A stretch of 64,000 bases of DNA from Pseudomonas bubulae (lineage in GTDB: Bacteria; Pseudomonadota; Gammaproteobacteria; Pseudomonadales; Pseudomonadaceae). This document shows positions 43,901 through 52,955 of this stretch, in pieces. The notes beneath the pieces were generated by a model. It saw only the letters and a list, made by a program, of their open reading frames with translations. It did no database searches and was not told the origin of the DNA. The translations under genes were made by a program, and so were the position numbers. How positions within the stretch are numbered: position 1 is the stretch's first letter; each line of letters starts with the position of its first letter. The stretch covers positions 682,001 through 746,000 of the forward strand of contig NZ_UYJA01000001.1 of assembly GCF_900618535.1 (NCBI RefSeq). The letters run 5' to 3'.

Positions 43901-45657
43901 GCGCACTTACTCTTTGCAATAAACGCCAATGGGCTGGGCAGCTGGGTGTAACCTGCCTCGCGATCGGCGCGCATCATCAGACGGGTCATAAAGTTTTCCT
44001 TGCCGGGGAATGGCGCACCGGCGCACAACTCGCGCAGCTGCTGCGGATGACCGAGAAACGCGCACTGTTCGTGCAACAGCTCGCCGGTGCGCGTCCACAA
44101 CTGTTGTTCCAGAGCATCGCTACCATTGGCCAGATGAAAAATCGCCTCACCCAGATTATTCACCAGCGCACAGTAAGCCACCCGCTGCCAGGCCTTTTGC
44201 GCGCTGTAGTACACCGAGTTGCGGGTACGCTCGTCGAGCGCGCTCAAGCGTTCTGCCGGCCAGATTTCAGGAACCAGCTTGGTGCCCTCCAGATCGCGGA
44301 TCCACACCCGGTTCGGCAAGCCGTCCTGAGCAAAGCCGACAACCGTGTTTTGTAAATGCGGCTCCAGCGCCACCCCCTGACGGAACAGGCAGTGCAGCAC
44401 GCCGCCGAGCATTTTCGCGGCATAGGCATCCAGCCAGTTGAGCGTGGCCTGCTCAATGCCCAGGCCGGTGATGTCGGCATAACGTCGAACCTGGTGACGA
44501 CAGACACTGCGACCTTGCAAGTCCCAGGTAAACAGCGCCATTGCCACCTGCGGCTGATACGCCCCGCGATCGGCCATGGACAGGTTTTCCCGGTAAACGA
44601 TACCGAAGCATTCGGTGACTTCGCGGGCCTGCTCCAGCGTACCCAAAGCACCGAGATCAAGGCTGGAGGCTGCGGGCTCGGGCATCAGCAAAAAGCCCGG
44701 TTGCCGGATTGCCAGCTCGCTCATGACCGGCCGGAGCAGATGAGTCAGGGCAACGGCACTGTCCAGCTCATACCAGGCATTCTTGCGTACGCAATTGGTC
44801 AGCCGCACATGCATCGAGAACTTCATGAAATAAGCCAGTTGCGGGTGGTAGAGCGTACGCACCGACGAGGTCGGGAACATGGCCTGACCCAGAGGGCCGA
44901 GGTATTCGATCAGACCCTGCTGTTGCGCCCGCTGCACCAGCGGATCGGCCAGTATGCGGGCGACTTCCCAGGGGTGACACGGATAGGCGTCGTCGCGCCC
45001 CGACAGTTGCTGCAGGGTACTGCGCGGGTCCTCACCCTGATGGCGAAACAGCGCCGGGTCGATCTTGAACCAGTGCAACTGAAAACACGCCCCAACCTCA
45101 GGCGAGCAGGCCAGCAAATCGTTATGGGAAATACCTTCGCGGCTTTTCGGTGTCGGGTGCAGGGCATGCCCCCAGAGCTGATGCTGCTCGGATGCGAGCA
45201 GGCTGTCGGCAGCTTCGTTGGCCGGACGGGAATGACGCAAAAAGGCCCGGGTGATCTGCAGGCTGTTGGCGAACTGTTGCAGCATCTCGCCGACACGCCC
45301 GGCACCGCTCAGTGGCGTACACAGAAGGCTGGCCAGTTCCCGGGCCTCCAGTGGCCGCCAGCCCTGCTGGTTGCCCTTGAAATAAGGCGCGCCGATGTAA
45401 TGACAGCGGCCCAACAGGCTGGCGCTGTCGATGCGCACCACCAAACGGCCGCCCGGCAGGTTGATGCTGATGCAACGAGCGCCGGCCTGACGCAGGCTCA
45501 TCGGCACATCCTGTGCCTGGTAGTTCAGATCGGCTTCGTTGCGCGGCAATGCATATTCGCGCAAATAGCAATTGAGCAGGCACTCGATGGCATGGCGCTG
45601 GGCTTCACCATCAAGGGCATGGTCATTCAGGGACAAGGTATTGGGAACGAACGTCAT
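43897..45657 (-). CDS. pvsD: NIS siderophore synthetase PvsD (IucA/IucC family)
   Basis: A 586-residue NRPS-independent siderophore synthetase, joining a carboxylic acid to an amine or alcohol via an acyl-adenylate. Visible conserved parts are SVRTLYHPQ, KFSMHVRLTNCVRKN, YPCHPWEV, and EPHLQNTVVGF, then a FhuF-like C-terminal region. In vibrioferrin synthesis PvsD joins citrate to L-serine. The frame is open for 49 more codons, but ATG 45657 overlaps the pvsC stop as ATGA, which decides it. Confidence 0.9.
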   Translation of the reverse strand: MTFVPNTLSLNDHALDGEAQRHAIECLLNCYLREYALPRNEADLNYQAQDVPMSLRQAGARCISINLPGGRLVVRIDSASLLGRCHYIGAPYFKGNQQGWRPLEARELASLLCTPLSGAGRVGEMLQQFANSLQITRAFLRHSRPANEAADSLLASEQHQLWGHALHPTPKSREGISHNDLLACSPEVGACFQLHWFKIDPALFRHQGEDPRSTLQQLSGRDDAYPCHPWEVARILADPLVQRAQQQGLIEYLGPLGQAMFPTSSVRTLYHPQLAYFMKFSMHVRLTNCVRKNAWYELDSAVALTHLLRPVMSELAIRQPGFLLMPEPAASSLDLGALGTLEQAREVTECFGIVYRENLSMADRGAYQPQVAMALFTWDLQGRSVCRHQVRRYADITGLGIEQATLNWLDAYAAKMLGGVLHCLFRQGVALEPHLQNTVVGFAQDGLPNRVWIRDLEGTKLVPEIWPAERLSALDERTRNSVYYSAQKAWQRVAYCALVNNLGEAIFHLANGSDALEQQLWTRTGELLHEQCAFLGHPQQLRELCAGAPFPGKENFMTRLMMRADREAGYTQLPSPLAFIAKSKCA

Positions 45658-46796
45658 GCCGGAATCTCCCGGGAAGTGATCATTAGAGGGCGCGCCATGA
45701 CCATGGCGGCCATGGCAGCCAGGCAGGCAACCAGAAAGGGGGATGCAATGCCGCAGGTCTGAGTGACCAGAGCAGCCGTAACACCGGCAGCGGTACCGGC
45801 CCATTTGCCGCTGGAGTCAAACCAGCCGAACAGGCGCCCTGCACTGCCTTGCCGGCTGCGCTGACTAAGGCAGCGGTGCAGCCCGACAAAGCTGAGCAGC
45901 ATGCCCGCGCCACTGAGCAGACGCAGGGCGAACAACGGCTCTGCCTGCACGCTCCAGAATTGCAGCGCATTGCTGATCGCCAGCAGCGCCAGCCCCGGCA
46001 ACAGGACGTTGCCCTGATACTTGTGGACCCAGGGCAAGGCCAGCAGATAAACCAAATGCGGCAGGCTGTAGAGCACACCGATCAAGGTGTCGTTACCTAT
46101 CCCCAATTGTTCACCGTATGGCATGAAGTAGGGAAAGGTGACCACCATGGCGAAGCTGAACAGAAACTGCACCGCCAGCAGGCGCGCCATGTCGGCTGGC
46201 AGTTGGCCTGGCGGCGGTTTTTGTTTGCGGTCCAGGGCATGCCCGGGCTTGTCGTTGGGCAGTGCCAACACCAGAACAAAAGCCAGCAGCGGCAACCACG
46301 CCAGCCAGCTGTAAAGGTTGATGCCCAAGCCCCGGGAGGTCAGCAGCCCCAGCAGGATCGGGCCGCTGATCATTGCCAGCCGTGCCGAATACTGAGTCCA
46401 GTTCAGGGCGCGGGACAGCCCGGAGCCCTTGAGCTGGGTCGACAGGTAGGCGTTGGAGGCCGCCATTGCTCCGCCGAAGGTGCCCTGGATAACCAATGCC
46501 AGCACGAACACGGTCAGATTGGGGCTCAAGCCTGCCAGCAGAAAACCCGCGAACAACCCGGCATGGGCGCGCAGCAACGACAGACGACAACCGTTGCGAT
46601 CGGCCCAGCGCCCCCATACTGGCGCGGCCAGGGCGGTGCACAGGGTTGGCAGGACAAACAGCACGCCGATGGCCCATCCCGGCGTGCCGGGCGCGAGGTC
46701 GCCCAGGATGCGCGGTAGATAGAGCGGAATCCCCAGCGCCGTAAAGGCCGACAGGTAATGCCCCAACAAGACGCTGGCGATTAAACGGCGCTGCAT
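45654..46796 (-). CDS. pvsC: MFS siderophore exporter PvsC
   Basis: A 380-residue MFS protein with about 12 helices and loop 2-3 motif GRWADRNGCRLSLLRAH. In Vibrio the product exports vibrioferrin. It sits between the two NIS synthetases as in Vibrio parahaemolyticus. Its start overlaps the pvsB end by 16 bases, and its stop overlaps the pvsD start. The length is short for MFS (usual 400 or more), normal for PvsC. Confidence 0.88.
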   Translation of the reverse strand: MQRRLIASVLLGHYLSAFTALGIPLYLPRILGDLAPGTPGWAIGVLFVLPTLCTALAAPVWGRWADRNGCRLSLLRAHAGLFAGFLLAGLSPNLTVFVLALVIQGTFGGAMAASNAYLSTQLKGSGLSRALNWTQYSARLAMISGPILLGLLTSRGLGINLYSWLAWLPLLAFVLVLALPNDKPGHALDRKQKPPPGQLPADMARLLAVQFLFSFAMVVTFPYFMPYGEQLGIGNDTLIGVLYSLPHLVYLLALPWVHKYQGNVLLPGLALLAISNALQFWSVQAEPLFALRLLSGAGMLLSFVGLHRCLSQRSRQGSAGRLFGWFDSSGKWAGTAAGVTAALVTQTCGIASPFLVACLAAMAAMVMARPLMITSREIPA

Positions 46797-48562
46797 GGCA
46801 CCTCCTCCAGCAGGAAATTCGCCGCGCTGTAGCCATAGAACTTGTTGATATCACTGGCACCGGAATGCGCCTTGCTGAACAGGCTGCCGGCGCTGAGCAG
46901 GTACTTGACCGGCAACCTTGGGCTGTCGAGCAACCAGCGGCGTGCGTCGTCACAGTTGATGCCTTCGGCTTCGAGTTGCTGCAGACAACCGCTCAAGCGC
47001 CGGCGCAGTGTGTCGTACAGGCTGGCTTGAGGCGCCAGCCCCGCTGCCGCAATGGCCTGCAAAATAGCGACGATATTCAGTTGCAGGGTGATGGTGCAGA
47101 ACATCTCGGCCAAAGGCTGACTGCTGTTGACACGAATGCGCTCATCCTGCAAGGCGGCTGGCAGCCCGGCCAGATCCGCACAAGCTGCAGCGAAACGTTG
47201 CGGCCAAAGGCGCGCGGCGTCGTTGTCCTTCATCAACAGGCGCATTGGCCGGCCGTGTTCGAATATCAGCACGGCGTTCTGCTGGTTGGCCTCAAGCGCG
47301 ATGCCGTATCGCAGCCACAGCCGTAGATGAACCTGCAGTAACAGGTCAAGGTAGTCGTCGAGCCAGTGTTGCAGGGAGCCGGCATAAAAACCCTCGACCA
47401 GCTGTTCGAGGAACAGGCGCCCACCCGCAAGAGGGCTGGCCAGTGCAGCCACCGGCACCAGTGTGGTGTGCTCCAGCCCCGCCGGATAGCGGCGCACGAT
47501 ATAGGCCAGATGACGGCTTTGGGCGACATGACCGCCGTGTTGTTCATCTACGTGCAAATAGCGTGATCCCAACTCCGGATCTCGCCTGGCGAGCGCCTGC
47601 AAGGTGGTTTCAAACCAGTGGCCGTCGTACAGGGTGGTCGGTTTGATCAGACGCAGATTGCGCGCGCCCAGGGTAGTGACCAGCAACGGTAATTTGATAT
47701 GCCAATGGGGCTGATCAATGCACACCACCGTACGCACGGACAGCGTCGGCTCAACCTGCATGGCCGTGTGTGGCGCCTTGAGTGCGCCCTCAGGCAAGCC
47801 ATACTGTTCAAGCACAGCCCAGGTCAACGGATGCACCGGCAGCAGTGAGTGGCTGTTGTGCAAAGTGCCTGGCAAGCCTACTTCCTCGAAACCCGGCCAG
47901 TGCGGCGGCTGCACACTGGTGAGGGTCATGGCCTGCTTGGGGATCGCCAGCCAGTTGAGTTCGAAACGCGGTGCAAACTCCGGCGCATAGCGTTCAAGGG
48001 CTGCGCCATCGAAGCCGCTTTTGGCCCGTGCAGTCGGGTAGTACGGGTGGTCCAGATAGCTGGCCAGCTGGTCAATCTTCAACAGGCGCTGCGACCAGTG
48101 CTGGAGCCCGATCACATCGCCGAGCGCGGCGGCATTGCGTTGACCGGCCTGCTTGCACAGGGTCCGGTGTTGCGTGGCGCAATCGGCCTCTTTCAGATAC
48201 GCCTCGAACAACCCCAGGCTTTCAGCGTCCAGACCCTGGCTCAGGTGGCCAAGCCAGAGCGAGTAGCCACGCTGGACCTCAGGCGGGTGCTGTCGCGATA
48301 CCCGGATCCAGGCATCGCCGGTAACACTCCAATCCTGCAACGGATACGCCTTGACCACTGGCAGCCACAACTCGTCAGCCGCCAGATCGGTGATCCGCAG
48401 CCAGATGCCGCTGGATTGATGCGCAAGCAGCTGATGCAACGCCTCGGGCAGCGGACAGATCCGGCCCTGACTGACAACTCCGCGGATATCTTCACGCAGG
48501 CAGCAATCGATGATGCGGCGGGTGATGTAGGCCTGATCGGCAGCTTCTGGTTGCAGGTTCAT
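46781..48562 (-). CDS. pvsB: NIS siderophore synthetase PvsB (IucA/IucC family)
   Basis: A 593-residue NRPS-independent synthetase. Marker stretches are LLPVHPLTWAVL, TLSVRTVVCIDQPHWHIKLPL in part, GARNLRLIKPTTLYDG and ALEANQQNAVLIFEHG. In vibrioferrin assembly PvsB joins the alanine/2-oxoglutarate part to the citryl-ethanolamine part. ATG 48562 shares bases with the pvsA TGA (ATGA). Four more N-terminal codons are in frame but overlap pvsA further. Second of two NIS enzymes; achromobactin-type clusters would have three. Confidence 0.9.
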   Translation of the reverse strand: MNLQPEAADQAYITRRIIDCCLREDIRGVVSQGRICPLPEALHQLLAHQSSGIWLRITDLAADELWLPVVKAYPLQDWSVTGDAWIRVSRQHPPEVQRGYSLWLGHLSQGLDAESLGLFEAYLKEADCATQHRTLCKQAGQRNAAALGDVIGLQHWSQRLLKIDQLASYLDHPYYPTARAKSGFDGAALERYAPEFAPRFELNWLAIPKQAMTLTSVQPPHWPGFEEVGLPGTLHNSHSLLPVHPLTWAVLEQYGLPEGALKAPHTAMQVEPTLSVRTVVCIDQPHWHIKLPLLVTTLGARNLRLIKPTTLYDGHWFETTLQALARRDPELGSRYLHVDEQHGGHVAQSRHLAYIVRRYPAGLEHTTLVPVAALASPLAGGRLFLEQLVEGFYAGSLQHWLDDYLDLLLQVHLRLWLRYGIALEANQQNAVLIFEHGRPMRLLMKDNDAARLWPQRFAAACADLAGLPAALQDERIRVNSSQPLAEMFCTITLQLNIVAILQAIAAAGLAPQASLYDTLRRRLSGCLQQLEAEGINCDDARRWLLDSPRLPVKYLLSAGSLFSKAHSGASDINKFYGYSAANFLLEEVPCSAV

Positions 48563-49758
48563 GCCACCACCCATTTCAGGTCGTTGAGGGTCGAATGCAA
48601 TTGCGCATCCAGGCTCACGTCATCCGGGGCAATCAGGCGCAATACGCCGACGTAGTCCTTGTTGGAGTGGCTGATGGTCACCGTGTCGCCGGGATGTTGC
48701 AGCGCCCGGTAATCGCACCAGTGGCCTGCGGATTCGACATTGAAACTGGCGCTGGCCTGATCCAGCCGCCCCGAACGCTCGGCCACCAGATAGTGCACGG
48801 TTGCCTGGGCCCGAGCCGGTTGTGCGTCGACCAGCGCCTGCCCCAGATGCAGGGCAACGATTCGGTCAAACCAGCCCTGTGGCAGCAGCCGGTCCAGCAA
48901 AAACTCGCGGCCGTCACCGATACTGCGATAGTTGATCTCGACCAGCACCGGGCCTTGTGCGGTGAGGATGAATTCGCTGTGACAAACGCCAAAATTGACC
49001 CCGAATGCCGCCACTTGCGCCAGCGCCGCGGTACGCTGTGCGCTGCTTAGCGGGCCATTCCAGCGGGCAGCGAGTTCGACAAAATGGGGCGGCGCAGAAA
49101 GGCTTACGTCAAAGCCGCCAATGGCTTGCAGGCCACGACCGTCACCGAGGGTCTCAAGGGTGAACAGTGGCCCTTCCAGGTAAGCCTCCAGCAGCAGTGC
49201 ACGGTCCGGTTGCTGCTCCCAGAACCGTTCACAGTAAGCACTCAGTTCAGCGGCGTTGTGACACAAGCGCACGTCCAGGCTGGCCACCCCTTCACGGGGC
49301 TTGGCCACCACTGGCCATGGCGCATCAGCAGGCAACGCGCAGCCCGAGGCAAGCACCTGGAACCACGGCCCGGGCAGACCCAGACGCTGCATGCGCTCAC
49401 GCATGGCGGCCTTGTTCTTGGCGGCATGGCACAACCGCCAGTTCTTGCCGGGGCACTCGAACGCCTCCGCCACGACTGCTGTCGCGGTTTGCAGGTGATC
49501 GCTGTTGGAAAATACGGCAACCGGGCGCAAACCCTGGCCATTGAGGGTTTCGATGACCGCCAGCGGGTTGAATACATCACATTCGATCACCTGCAGCCGG
49601 TCCGGCGAAAGAGACGAGCCGGCAAGCAGGCGACGATGTTCCTGAGCATGATCGGTGATCAGCACAATTGGCAGCCCGCGCTGCTGCGCGGCTGGCATAA
49701 AGCCCTCGAGAATGGCTGGGTGTGTGACGTGAGCAAGGATGACGAATGGACGTTGCAT
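48559..49758 (-). CDS. pvsA: ATP-grasp ligase PvsA
   Basis: A 399-residue ATP-grasp enzyme, thought to join L-alanine with 2-oxoglutarate in vibrioferrin. Seen are the ATP-binding loop region (WPVVAKPREGVASLDVRLC in part), LLLEAYLEGPLFTLETLG and the metal-binding VLVEINYRSIG with the Glu-Ile-Asn triad of ATP-grasp enzymes. AGGAAAG sits 6 bases before ATG 49758. A 74-base gap with a strong hairpin separates it from the upstream receptor. Confidence 0.88.
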   Translation of the reverse strand: MQRPFVILAHVTHPAILEGFMPAAQQRGLPIVLITDHAQEHRRLLAGSSLSPDRLQVIECDVFNPLAVIETLNGQGLRPVAVFSNSDHLQTATAVVAEAFECPGKNWRLCHAAKNKAAMRERMQRLGLPGPWFQVLASGCALPADAPWPVVAKPREGVASLDVRLCHNAAELSAYCERFWEQQPDRALLLEAYLEGPLFTLETLGDGRGLQAIGGFDVSLSAPPHFVELAARWNGPLSSAQRTAALAQVAAFGVNFGVCHSEFILTAQGPVLVEINYRSIGDGREFLLDRLLPQGWFDRIVALHLGQALVDAQPARAQATVHYLVAERSGRLDQASASFNVESAGHWCDYRALQHPGDTVTISHSNKDYVGVLRLIAPDDVSLDAQLHSTLNDLKWVVA

Positions 49759-49777
49759 GGCACTTTCCTGGGGGCAA

Positions 49778-49807
49778 CAGTTGCCCGTCCCGCAGGATGG
49801 GCAACTG
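49778..49807 (-). promoter_or_regulatory. Intercistronic hairpin between receptor and pvsA
   Basis: Perfect 9-base stem cagttgccc / gggcaactg around a 12-base loop, 20 bases before the pvsA start, with no T-run. It could stabilise the receptor mRNA or reduce read-through into the biosynthetic genes. Confidence 0.55.
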
Positions 49808-49832
49808 ATTTACAAAAGCGCGTGTGCGCGGT

Positions 49833-51938
49833 TTAGAAGCGGTAATTGACGCCTAAGGTGAGCGAACGCTCTGGCGCGGGTTGACGACCCCAAGGGCTGG
49901 TGTCGATACCTCGGAAATAGTATTCGCGGTTGAACAGGTTACTGATGCCCGCCGAGGCGGTCAGGATGCTCTTGTCGGCCAGCGGGAACTCACGTTCGAT
50001 AGCCGTGTTCCACACCCAGTAAGAAGGCAGTTCACCCACGCTGGCAGAGGCGTTTTCTTCGCGGGTATTGGCAGCGTCGGTGTAGGCCTTGCTGATGTAA
50101 AGACCGTCGAGGTTGTAGGTCCAGTGCTCGGCAAAACGGTAGCGGGCATCCACCATAAACTGGTTTCGCGAGGAGTACGGCACTTCGTTGTCTTTGTAAG
50201 TGCCGTTGCGTTGTTTGGCATCGAGGTAGGCATAACCGGCATGCAGGTCCAGATCACGCATGGCCTGCGGGGTCCAGAAAATATCGGTCTCGAAACCCTG
50301 ATGACGTGTGCTGCCAAGGTTGTCGAAACGGTCGGTGGTAGCGTTGTAGACAATCTGGTCATCAAAGTCGATGCGGTACAGGTTGAAGTCGACACGCATG
50401 CCCTCCCACGGGGTGTAACGCACACCGGTCTCGTAGTTCCAGGCCAGCTCGGCACCGACCGCGCCTTCCTTGACGATCTGCGTAACCTGAGGTGGACGCA
50501 GGGACTTCTGCGCGTTGGCATAGACATACCAGGCGTCGTTGGCCTGGTAACCCACGGTCAGGCCCGGCAGCCATTCTTCAGACTTGTTCTCGCGCTCGAA
50601 CCCGGTGATGCCATCGCTGTAGTTCATGCGCGCGTTTTCATAGCGCGCGCCGGGGGTGATGGTCAGGCGATGATCAAGCAGGCTGATGGCGTTGCTGATG
50701 TAGAAGGCACGGGCGCTGTCATCGAATTTCCAGTCGCGAAACGGTGCAGTCACACCCGTAGCCAGACTCTGCCGGTTGACCTTGTAACTGATGTCTTCGC
50801 TGACATAGCGGGCACCGAGTAGCCAGGTCTGGCCGACGGTGTCGCCATCGATGGTGGCGCTGATGCGCGGCTCCGAACCCCAAACCTTGAAGTCACGCGG
50901 GCCGTCCTGCTTGGTCACGGCCGTACCGTCCGGAGTGAACGGCAGGCCTACGACGAAATTGCGGTAGCTGTTGTGGGCAAAGTTGGTCCAGCTGAACTCC
51001 ACCGAATCGAACGGCCCCATGGCGCCAAGACGCTGGGTGTAAGTGCCCCACACACGATCCGTGTCACCCTCGAAGCGGTCCAGCGGGCGCGTTGACTGAC
51101 GCGGGTCGTCCTTGTAGTCCTTGACGCTGAGGGCTCCGGCCAGGTCCATGTCGGCCTTGTAATGCTGAACGCCGAAACTCAGATCCCGGTCATCATCGAT
51201 GTTCCATTGGCCGCGCAGGCGGTAGTTCTGCACATCGGTATCAGAGTGTTCGCGCCCGTATTCGCCGCTCAGGGTATTGATGTCCAGTTGCAGCCCGAAG
51301 TTGTCGGTCAGGTAGCCGCCGGTGCCCAGATAGGTATCCCACAACTGGCGCCCGCCAGCATTGAACGTGGTTTTCTCCTGCAGGGTGGTTTCCCATTCGC
51401 GGGGAATCGGCTTGCTGATGAAGTTGATCACCCCGCCGACGTTGTTTGGACCGTATTGCACCGCTGCGCCCCCGCGCACGATATCAACCCGGTCGACCGT
51501 GGCCATGGTCATTGGGAACAGCGACAGGCCGGTCTGGCCGTAGGGTGCCAACGCGAGCGGGATGCCGTCCGACAAGGCCTGGATGCGTCCGCTGCGGCTC
51601 TCGTACAGCCCACGTACCGAAATCTGGGGCAGCGCACCGGTGCCGGTCTCGTCGAAAATCTTGATGCCCGGAACCCGTTGCAGCGCATCATCCAGGCCAC
51701 GGGTGCTGGCTTTTTTCAGGTCGCTGGAATCGATGACGCTGCGACTCCCGGCATAGGTACGCACTTCCTGATCGCTGGCGGCACCCAGTACATCGCCCTC
51801 AATCGTCATGGGCGCCAGCTCAACGCTATGGCCGGGGGGTTGTTGATCGGCGGCCATGGCAGCCTGGCAAATACCCAGTGTCATGAGGCTCAGTGAAAAG
51901 TGTAGGGATATTGTTTTCATTGGACTACGTCGACTCAT
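49833..51938 (-). CDS. pvuA: TonB-dependent ferric-siderophore receptor
   Basis: A 701-residue outer-membrane receptor with signal peptide (ending AAMAADQQ), plug domain (residues about 50-180; DALQRVPGIKIFDETG, VDRVDIVRGGAAVQYGPNNVGGVINFI in part) and 22-stranded barrel ending NREYYFRGIDTSPWGRQPAPERSLTLGVNYRF in part. It has no N-terminal signalling (STN) domain, unlike the FecA-like receptor at 58.6 kb. Similar plug sequences occur in FecA and the vibrioferrin receptors PuvA/PsuA. The start overlaps the stop of the preceding gene (TAATG); a second ATG is six codons in. The ligand, ferric vibrioferrin, is inferred from the operon. Confidence 0.82.
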   Translation of the reverse strand: MSRRSPMKTISLHFSLSLMTLGICQAAMAADQQPPGHSVELAPMTIEGDVLGAASDQEVRTYAGSRSVIDSSDLKKASTRGLDDALQRVPGIKIFDETGTGALPQISVRGLYESRSGRIQALSDGIPLALAPYGQTGLSLFPMTMATVDRVDIVRGGAAVQYGPNNVGGVINFISKPIPREWETTLQEKTTFNAGGRQLWDTYLGTGGYLTDNFGLQLDINTLSGEYGREHSDTDVQNYRLRGQWNIDDDRDLSFGVQHYKADMDLAGALSVKDYKDDPRQSTRPLDRFEGDTDRVWGTYTQRLGAMGPFDSVEFSWTNFAHNSYRNFVVGLPFTPDGTAVTKQDGPRDFKVWGSEPRISATIDGDTVGQTWLLGARYVSEDISYKVNRQSLATGVTAPFRDWKFDDSARAFYISNAISLLDHRLTITPGARYENARMNYSDGITGFERENKSEEWLPGLTVGYQANDAWYVYANAQKSLRPPQVTQIVKEGAVGAELAWNYETGVRYTPWEGMRVDFNLYRIDFDDQIVYNATTDRFDNLGSTRHQGFETDIFWTPQAMRDLDLHAGYAYLDAKQRNGTYKDNEVPYSSRNQFMVDARYRFAEHWTYNLDGLYISKAYTDAANTREENASASVGELPSYWVWNTAIEREFPLADKSILTASAGISNLFNREYYFRGIDTSPWGRQPAPERSLTLGVNYRF

Positions 51939-52705
51939 TATTGCTGTTGGAGAGAATGCAGGCGGGCTTTGAGGGCGTTATGCAGCAAGCCACGGTCTTC
52001 ACCGGCCAGAAAACTGCGCACGCCGCGGGCGCGCCATAGCGCGTTCTGTTCGACGGTGCGAGGGTTGGCGCAAAAAGCGACGCCGGCGCCAAGACAGGCG
52101 TCGGCCATGCCTTGCAGGGTTTGCCAGACCCGAGGATTGAGAGGATCAGGCCCCAGGCCGAGATCGAGGGCCAGGTCCAGGGCGCCTTCCATGATCATGC
52201 CGACCCCGTCCAGTTGCAGGATGTCGCCCAGCGCGTCAACACCGGCGCGGCTTTCGATCATGGGAATAATGGGGGTCTGGCGGTTGGCCAGATCGATGTA
52301 TTCGGGCAGTGGCAGGCGACCGAAGCCGGTGATGCGCCCACCGGTCATGCCGCGCTTGCCCAGGGGCGGAAAAAAGGCCGCCTCAATGGCGCGCTGAACC
52401 TGTACGGCGCTTTCGGTGCGTGACAGCACGATGGCTTCGATACCGGCGTCCAGCGCCCTGCCGATCAATTTCTCGTCCACTTGCGCCATGCGCAGCCAGG
52501 GCGAAATACCTGCGGCCTCACATGCCCGAACGCAATGCATGATGTCTTCTTCGGAGCGCAGCAAGTGCTCCAGATCAAGAATTACAAAGTCGTAGCCGGC
52601 AAACGCGAGCATCTCGCAAAGCATGGGTGAAGGCAGGGAATTGAGCATGCCGTAAACAACTTTCCCGTCTTGTAGCCGGGAAAAAACCGGAGAAGTTTTT
52701 ATCAC
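51938..52705 (-). CDS. SbnG-like citrate synthase (HpcH/HpaI aldolase family)
   Basis: A 255-residue protein of the HpcH/HpaI aldolase family, the family of SbnG, which makes citrate from oxaloacetate and acetyl-CoA for staphyloferrin B, and of AcsB in achromobactin clusters. Putative metal ligands are E151 (PMIESRAG) and D177 (EGALDLALDLG), with R72 (WLRMAQ). The position numbers match those I recall for SbnG. The frame opens at 52753, but the Fur-box-like site covers that ATG, so I chose GTG 52705, which has AAAGGA 9 bases upstream. First gene of the operon. Role: dedicated citrate supply for vibrioferrin (inferred). Confidence 0.78.
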   Translation of the reverse strand: MIKTSPVFSRLQDGKVVYGMLNSLPSPMLCEMLAFAGYDFVILDLEHLLRSEEDIMHCVRACEAAGISPWLRMAQVDEKLIGRALDAGIEAIVLSRTESAVQVQRAIEAAFFPPLGKRGMTGGRITGFGRLPLPEYIDLANRQTPIIPMIESRAGVDALGDILQLDGVGMIMEGALDLALDLGLGPDPLNPRVWQTLQGMADACLGAGVAFCANPRTVEQNALWRARGVRSFLAGEDRGLLHNALKARLHSLQQQ

Positions 52706-52738
52706 TGACACAGGTCCTTTTAGCGAGGCAGCACTGGC

Positions 52739-52757
52739 GCCAATAATAATCATTCTC
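52739..52757 (-). promoter_or_regulatory. Fur-box-like operator
   Basis: The leftward strand reads GAGAATGATTATTATTGGC. This matches the 19-base Fur consensus at 14 positions. It lies 34-52 bases before the chosen GTG start of the siderophore operon, where iron-dependent repression would be expected. Confidence 0.65.
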
Positions 52758-52864
52758 AGATATAGGTAAACGATTTTTATTACCGAATAGCGATATTCGT
52801 GACGAACATCTTAAAAAAAACGTTTCAGGTTGTAGGAAAATGGCCATAAGCCATTGTTTTGCTG

Positions 52865-52884
52865 AGGTCCAGGTCCAGGTCCAG
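52865..52884. repeat. Short tandem repeat (GGTCCA x3)
   Basis: Hexamer ggtcca three times in a row, followed at 52895 by a related inverted copy (tggacc). It lies between the Fur-box-like site and the tRNA gene; no function is apparent. Confidence 0.5.
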
Positions 52885-52918
52885 GAGGGAGAATCTGGAC
52901 CTTGCCAAATTTCAGGCA

Positions 52919-52949
52919 AAAAAAAGCCGCTATCGCTAGCGGCTTTTTT
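52919..52949. terminator. Bidirectional terminator after tRNA-Asn
   Basis: Stem gccgcta / tagcggc with loop tcgc, A-run on the left and T-run on the right. It lies 7 bases past the 3' end of the leftward tRNA gene. Confidence 0.88.
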
Positions 52950-52955
52950 ACTATC

